A stretch of 8,409 nt of DNA from Streptococcaceae bacterium (GTDB taxonomy: Bacteria > Bacillota > Bacilli > Lactobacillales > Streptococcaceae), in contig WREM01000035.1 of NCBI GenBank assembly GCA_009779335.1, positions 1 to 8,409 on the forward strand. The letters run 5' to 3'. This document shows positions 7,195 to 8,409 of this stretch, piece by piece; within the stretch, counting starts at the first letter, position 1, and every line of letters begins with the position of its first letter. The notes under the pieces were generated by a model. The model had not been told where the DNA came from. It saw nothing but the letters and a program-made list of their open reading frames with translations, and did not search any database. A program made the position numbers and the translations under genes.

Positions 7195-7217
7195 AAAAAA
7201 GAAGTTCAAAAACTTCT
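7195..7217 (-). terminator. Rho-independent terminator after the yozE-like gene
   Basis: AGAAGTT pairs with AACTTCT (7 bp, extendable by G.U and A-T pairs) around a 4-nt TTTG loop, followed by a run of T (TTTTTT at 7195-7200). It lies about 20 nt after the small gene's stop codon and separates that unit from the arc promoter. Confidence 0.85.
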
Positions 7218-7237
7218 CTCTCTTGTTCACAGCATTG

Positions 7238-7447
7238 TTATCTCTCCAAATACATTTGCCAGATTTCATCAAACAAAGTCAAGTTAAAATAAAAAGGCGC
7301 TTGTGTTTCTAAATACGTTGAAATTTCATCAAAATGGGTAGATTGTTTAGGAAAAAGAGTATCTTGAAAGGCCAGATTAGCTAAACGTGTGATGTCATCT
7401 TTTTCTATTGGAGCTCTGTATTTCATTAAAAAGGTATAAAAAGTCAT
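7238..7447 (-). CDS. YozE family (UPF0346) small protein
   Basis: This is a 69-residue soluble protein beginning MTFYTFLMKYR, with FPKQSTHFDEISTYLE in the middle (33-48) and FDEIWQMYLER at the end. The pattern (FY..LLKYR, FPK.S.....ISSYLE, FDE.W..Y) is that of B. subtilis YozE and the YozE/SAM-like fold family, about 70 residues in Firmicutes. The biochemical function is unknown; the helical fold resembles SAM domains, which suggests nucleic acid or protein binding, but nothing here proves either. An upstream in-frame ATG at 7477 would add ten residues and overlap the preceding gene; the start at 7447 is preferred because GAGGTGAG (7454-7461) lies 6 nt upstream. That ribosome site overlaps the stop codon of the preceding gene, so the two are probably translationally coupled. 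Confidence 0.88.
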   Translation of the reverse strand: MTFYTFLMKYRAPIEKDDITRLANLAFQDTLFPKQSTHFDEISTYLETQAPFYFNLTLFDEIWQMYLER

Positions 7448-7460
7448 GATTTTCTCACCT

Positions 7461-8409
7461 CTATTTGATTTTTCCAAAGGCTTGTTCTAAATCTGAAAGT
7501 AAATCCTCAATGGATTCAACCCCAACAGACATGCGAATTAACCCATCTTTAATTCCTGCTCTTTCACGTAAATTTTTGGGGATAGAGGCATGAGTCATCA
7601 TTGCAGGCACTTCAATCAAGCTCTCTACCCCTCCTAAAGACTCAGCCAAAGTAAAGTAATGTAAATTTTCTACAAAATCTTTGACTTTACTTTCATTCTT
7701 AAGTTCAAAGGCAAGCATACCGCCAAATCCTGACATTTGTGTTTGAGCAATTTCATGATTTTTATGTGTGCTTAATCCCGGGAAATAGACTTTGGCAACT
7801 TGTTCATGATTTTTTAGCATTATAGCTATTTCTTCTGCATTTTTTGCATGAGCTTCCATACGAAGAGCCAGTGTCTTGATTCCACGTTGGAGAATCCATG
7901 AATCTTGTGGACCTAACACCCCTCCAATAGAATTTTGAAGAAATGCAATCTCCTCTGCTAAGTCTTCTCTATTGGTTGTTACCAGTCCTGACACGACATC
8001 TGAATGACCGCCTAGATATTTGGTACCTGAATGTACAACAACATCTGCCCCCAACTCTAAAGGACGTTGAAAATAAGGGGTAGCAAAAGTATTATCAACA
8101 ATGGTAAGAAGATGATTTTCTTTGGCAATCTGACTAATAGCTTTAATATCCAAAATCTTCAGTAGAGGATTAGAAGGCGTTTCAAAACAAATGGCTTTAG
8201 TATTAGGTTTAACGTTTGCCTTCAACTGCTCTAAATCACTTAAATCTATTAAATCATAAGTAATTCCAACTCTAGATAACACCTTGTCTACTAGGCGGAA
8301 AGTCCCCCCATAGACATCATCAGCCAAAATAAGATGATCCCCTGATTTGAACATGGATAAAACTGTATGAATCCCTGCAAGCCCTGAACCAAAAGCGAAA
8401 CCTCGTACA
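7461..8409 (-). CDS. Cystathionine gamma-synthase/lyase family PLP enzyme, N-terminus off the window
   Basis: The reading frame is open to the right edge, so the ATG at 8354 is internal: 18 further in-frame residues (VRGFAFGSGLAGIHTVLS) precede it and fit the family. The 315 visible residues lack about 60-70 N-terminal ones. This cytoplasmic PLP enzyme of methionine/cysteine interconversion shows DDVYGGT (visible residues 30-36), DNTFATP (105-111, Asp105 for the pyridine nitrogen), the Schiff-base lysine in HSGTKYLGG (Lys130), and ESLGGVESL (256-264) with the Glu typical of gamma-synthases and gamma-lyases rather than methionine gamma-lyase. Synthase (metB) and lyase/homocysteine desulfhydrase (mccB) cannot be separated by eye. 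It is followed 13 nt later by the yozE-like gene in the same unit; its promoter lies outside the window. Confidence 0.93.
   Translation of the reverse strand, partial: VRGFAFGSGLAGIHTVLSMFKSGDHLILADDVYGGTFRLVDKVLSRVGITYDLIDLSDLEQLKANVKPNTKAICFETPSNPLLKILDIKAISQIAKENHLLTIVDNTFATPYFQRPLELGADVVVHSGTKYLGGHSDVVSGLVTTNREDLAEEIAFLQNSIGGVLGPQDSWILQRGIKTLALRMEAHAKNAEEIAIMLKNHEQVAKVYFPGLSTHKNHEIAQTQMSGFGGMLAFELKNESKVKDFVENLHYFTLAESLGGVESLIEVPAMMTHASIPKNLRERAGIKDGLIRMSVGVESIEDLLSDLEQAFGKIK

Noticed and set aside
8352..8354. ATG at 8354 as the start of the cystathionine enzyme
   Set aside because: In-frame residues upstream to the window edge match the family, and a start here would remove the N-terminal part of the PLP domain.

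Overview
The window is AT-rich DNA from a Firmicute of the order Lactobacillales. Recalled similarity of the ArcA and ArcB proteins points to Lactococcus or a close relative. No database search was run, so the genus is an inference. Every supported gene lies on the minus strand, so transcription runs from high to low coordinates.

Right end (8409 to about 7195): the C-terminal 315 residues of a PLP-dependent cystathionine gamma-synthase/lyase family enzyme are followed after 13 nt by a small YozE-family (UPF0346) protein. A Rho-independent terminator at 7195-7217 closes this unit.

Centre (7143 to 2229): a complete arginine deiminase (ADI) operon in the order arcA-arcB-arcD-arcC, with short gaps of 33, 23 and 21 nt. 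ArcD brings in arginine and exports ornithine. ArcA converts arginine to citrulline and ammonia. ArcB splits citrulline with phosphate into ornithine and carbamoyl phosphate. ArcC uses the carbamoyl phosphate to make ATP, releasing CO2 and ammonia. The pathway supplies energy and protects against acid. One extended -10 promoter stands in front of arcA, and a perfect palindromic cre (CcpA) site covers the predicted start point, so glucose repression is expected. A strong terminator begins directly at the arcC stop codon.

Left end (2207 to 1): a tRNA-Cys(GCA) gene with its own good promoter, then two tandem paralogous glycosyltransferases resembling streptococcal Gtf3. The first is complete and the second runs off the window. 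No terminator or separate promoter is visible between the tRNA and the glycosyltransferases. They may be transcribed from the tRNA promoter, and they look like an accessory block placed at the 3' end of a tRNA gene.

Most of the window is ordinary, well-understood metabolism. I see no convincing new system. The points most worth checking are the divergent second glycosyltransferase, the tRNA-glycosyltransferase arrangement, the E-to-A change in the carbamoyl-phosphate motif of ArcB, and the compact control region of arcA.
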